Assembly: GCA_964030785.1 (NCBI GenBank) | Contig: OZ034975.1 | Span: 18,895,142-18,959,141 of the forward strand | Length of the DNA: 64,000 nucleotides | Source of the DNA: Siderastrea siderea | Lineage: Eukaryota > Cnidaria > Anthozoa > Scleractinia > Rhizangiidae | Direction: 5' to 3' | In this document: positions 63,485-64,000 of the stretch, piece by piece | Layout: the number at the start of each line of letters is the position of its first letter | How positions within the stretch are numbered: position 1 is the stretch's first letter | Translations under genes and position numbers: made by a program | The notes under the pieces: generated by a model | Seen by the model: only the letters and a program-made list of their open reading frames with translations | Databases searched by the model: none | What the model was told of the DNA's origin: nothing

Positions 63485-63970
63485 TCGCATCAGCAAATGA
63501 AATGATTGCACCATACAAGATTATTATGTAATCAAGACCCGAAATCGATTGCTCTCAATTACTGTGTTTGCTTCACAATCAATACAAGTATAATCACGAT
63601 ATGCTCCTGACAAGAATCTATTCTAAGAATCCACCGCTGTTCGCTGTGATCAAACGCTATTTCTCTTAAAAAAATACAAATAACGAAAATATCTCCGACA
63701 AGGCCGGAAGACACAGCGAAGTTACTCCCTTGGGAATACCAAACATCACACGAACAACACCGAATCTACAGGAAAGCTCACGAAAATAACCACAGGAATG
63801 CACCAAGGCGATCATAATGTCTCTTGGTTGCTATCGCAACCGCGAGATAAAGCAAAAGCACAGTTGCAATGCAAAATTCAATTTGCACTCACGTCAGCAA
63901 GTTCAAACATTGCACCATACAAGAATATTACGCAATCAAAACCGCAAATCGAATAGTCGCAAACACAAGC
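63485..63970 (+). repeat. Direct repeat pair about 406 bp apart at the window end
   Basis: CAGCAAATGAAATGATTGCA, CCATACAAGATTATTATGTA near 63490 match CAGCAAGTTCAAACATTGCA, CCATACAAGAATATTACGCA near 63896. A tandem array with a long unit may continue beyond the window. Confidence 0.55.
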
Positions 63971-64000
63971 ACAACAAATTATTTTCCATAAACTATTCCC

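Overview
The window is eukaryotic and animal: intron-rich, AT-rich DNA with GT-AG splicing, a conserved metazoan ubiquitin ligase gene, rhodopsin-type receptors, Penelope-like and LINE retroelement pieces, and many foldback DNA elements. Gene content and repeat style suggest an anthozoan cnidarian, probably a stony coral. That is an inference, because nothing in the sequence names the species. All gene models were read by eye from splice sites and reading frame.

Region 1 (1-23.4 kb, + strand): the 3' part of a TRIP12-type HECT E3 ubiquitin ligase. Thirty exons join in frame into 839 C-terminal residues ending in a complete HECT domain, with the catalytic cysteine codon at 21672-21674. The 5' part of the gene lies before the window. 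The introns hold a 46-bp minisatellite, a 4-bp satellite block, paired MITEs, a hAT-like element, a 1.3-kb TIR element flanked by 6-bp direct repeats, a 1.6-kb TIR element inserted in a satellite-like repeat, and fragments resembling Penelope hammerhead repeats.

Region 2 (26-45 kb, - strand): a family of short intronless seven-transmembrane (7TM) genes. It has two intact copies, one copy with a frameshifted C-terminus and one fragment holding only the first ~32 codons. The copies share upstream DNA with a CRE-type site (TGACGTCA or TGACGTCT) about 150-170 bp before each start codon, once a MITE is subtracted from the first copy. Between copies 2 and 3 lies an ordinary two-exon class A GPCR (- strand), then a Penelope-like element (RT end plus GIY-YIG domain) with an inverted partial copy, sitting in one of two diverged copies of a local duplication.

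Region 3 (45-49 kb): gene-poor. It holds a ~1.5-kb nested inverted-repeat block, LINE reverse-transcriptase scraps and an (ATA)n microsatellite.

Region 4 (49.5-55.1 kb, - strand): a complete four-exon gene for a 236-residue type I membrane protein with a signal peptide, one Ig-like domain, a glycosylated stalk, one membrane helix and a short basic tail. Its introns carry long microsatellites, two MITEs and a perfect 93-bp-arm palindrome that resembles two head-to-head hammerhead repeats.

Region 5 (55.1-64 kb): no gene I can support. It holds satellite-like units, a foldback element, a MITE flanked by 8-bp direct repeats, and direct repeats at the end.

The genes do not form one pathway. The clearest functional thread is cell-surface sensing: the 7TM family with shared CRE-bearing promoters, the class A GPCR and the Ig receptor. 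TRIP12 is a nuclear housekeeping ligase.
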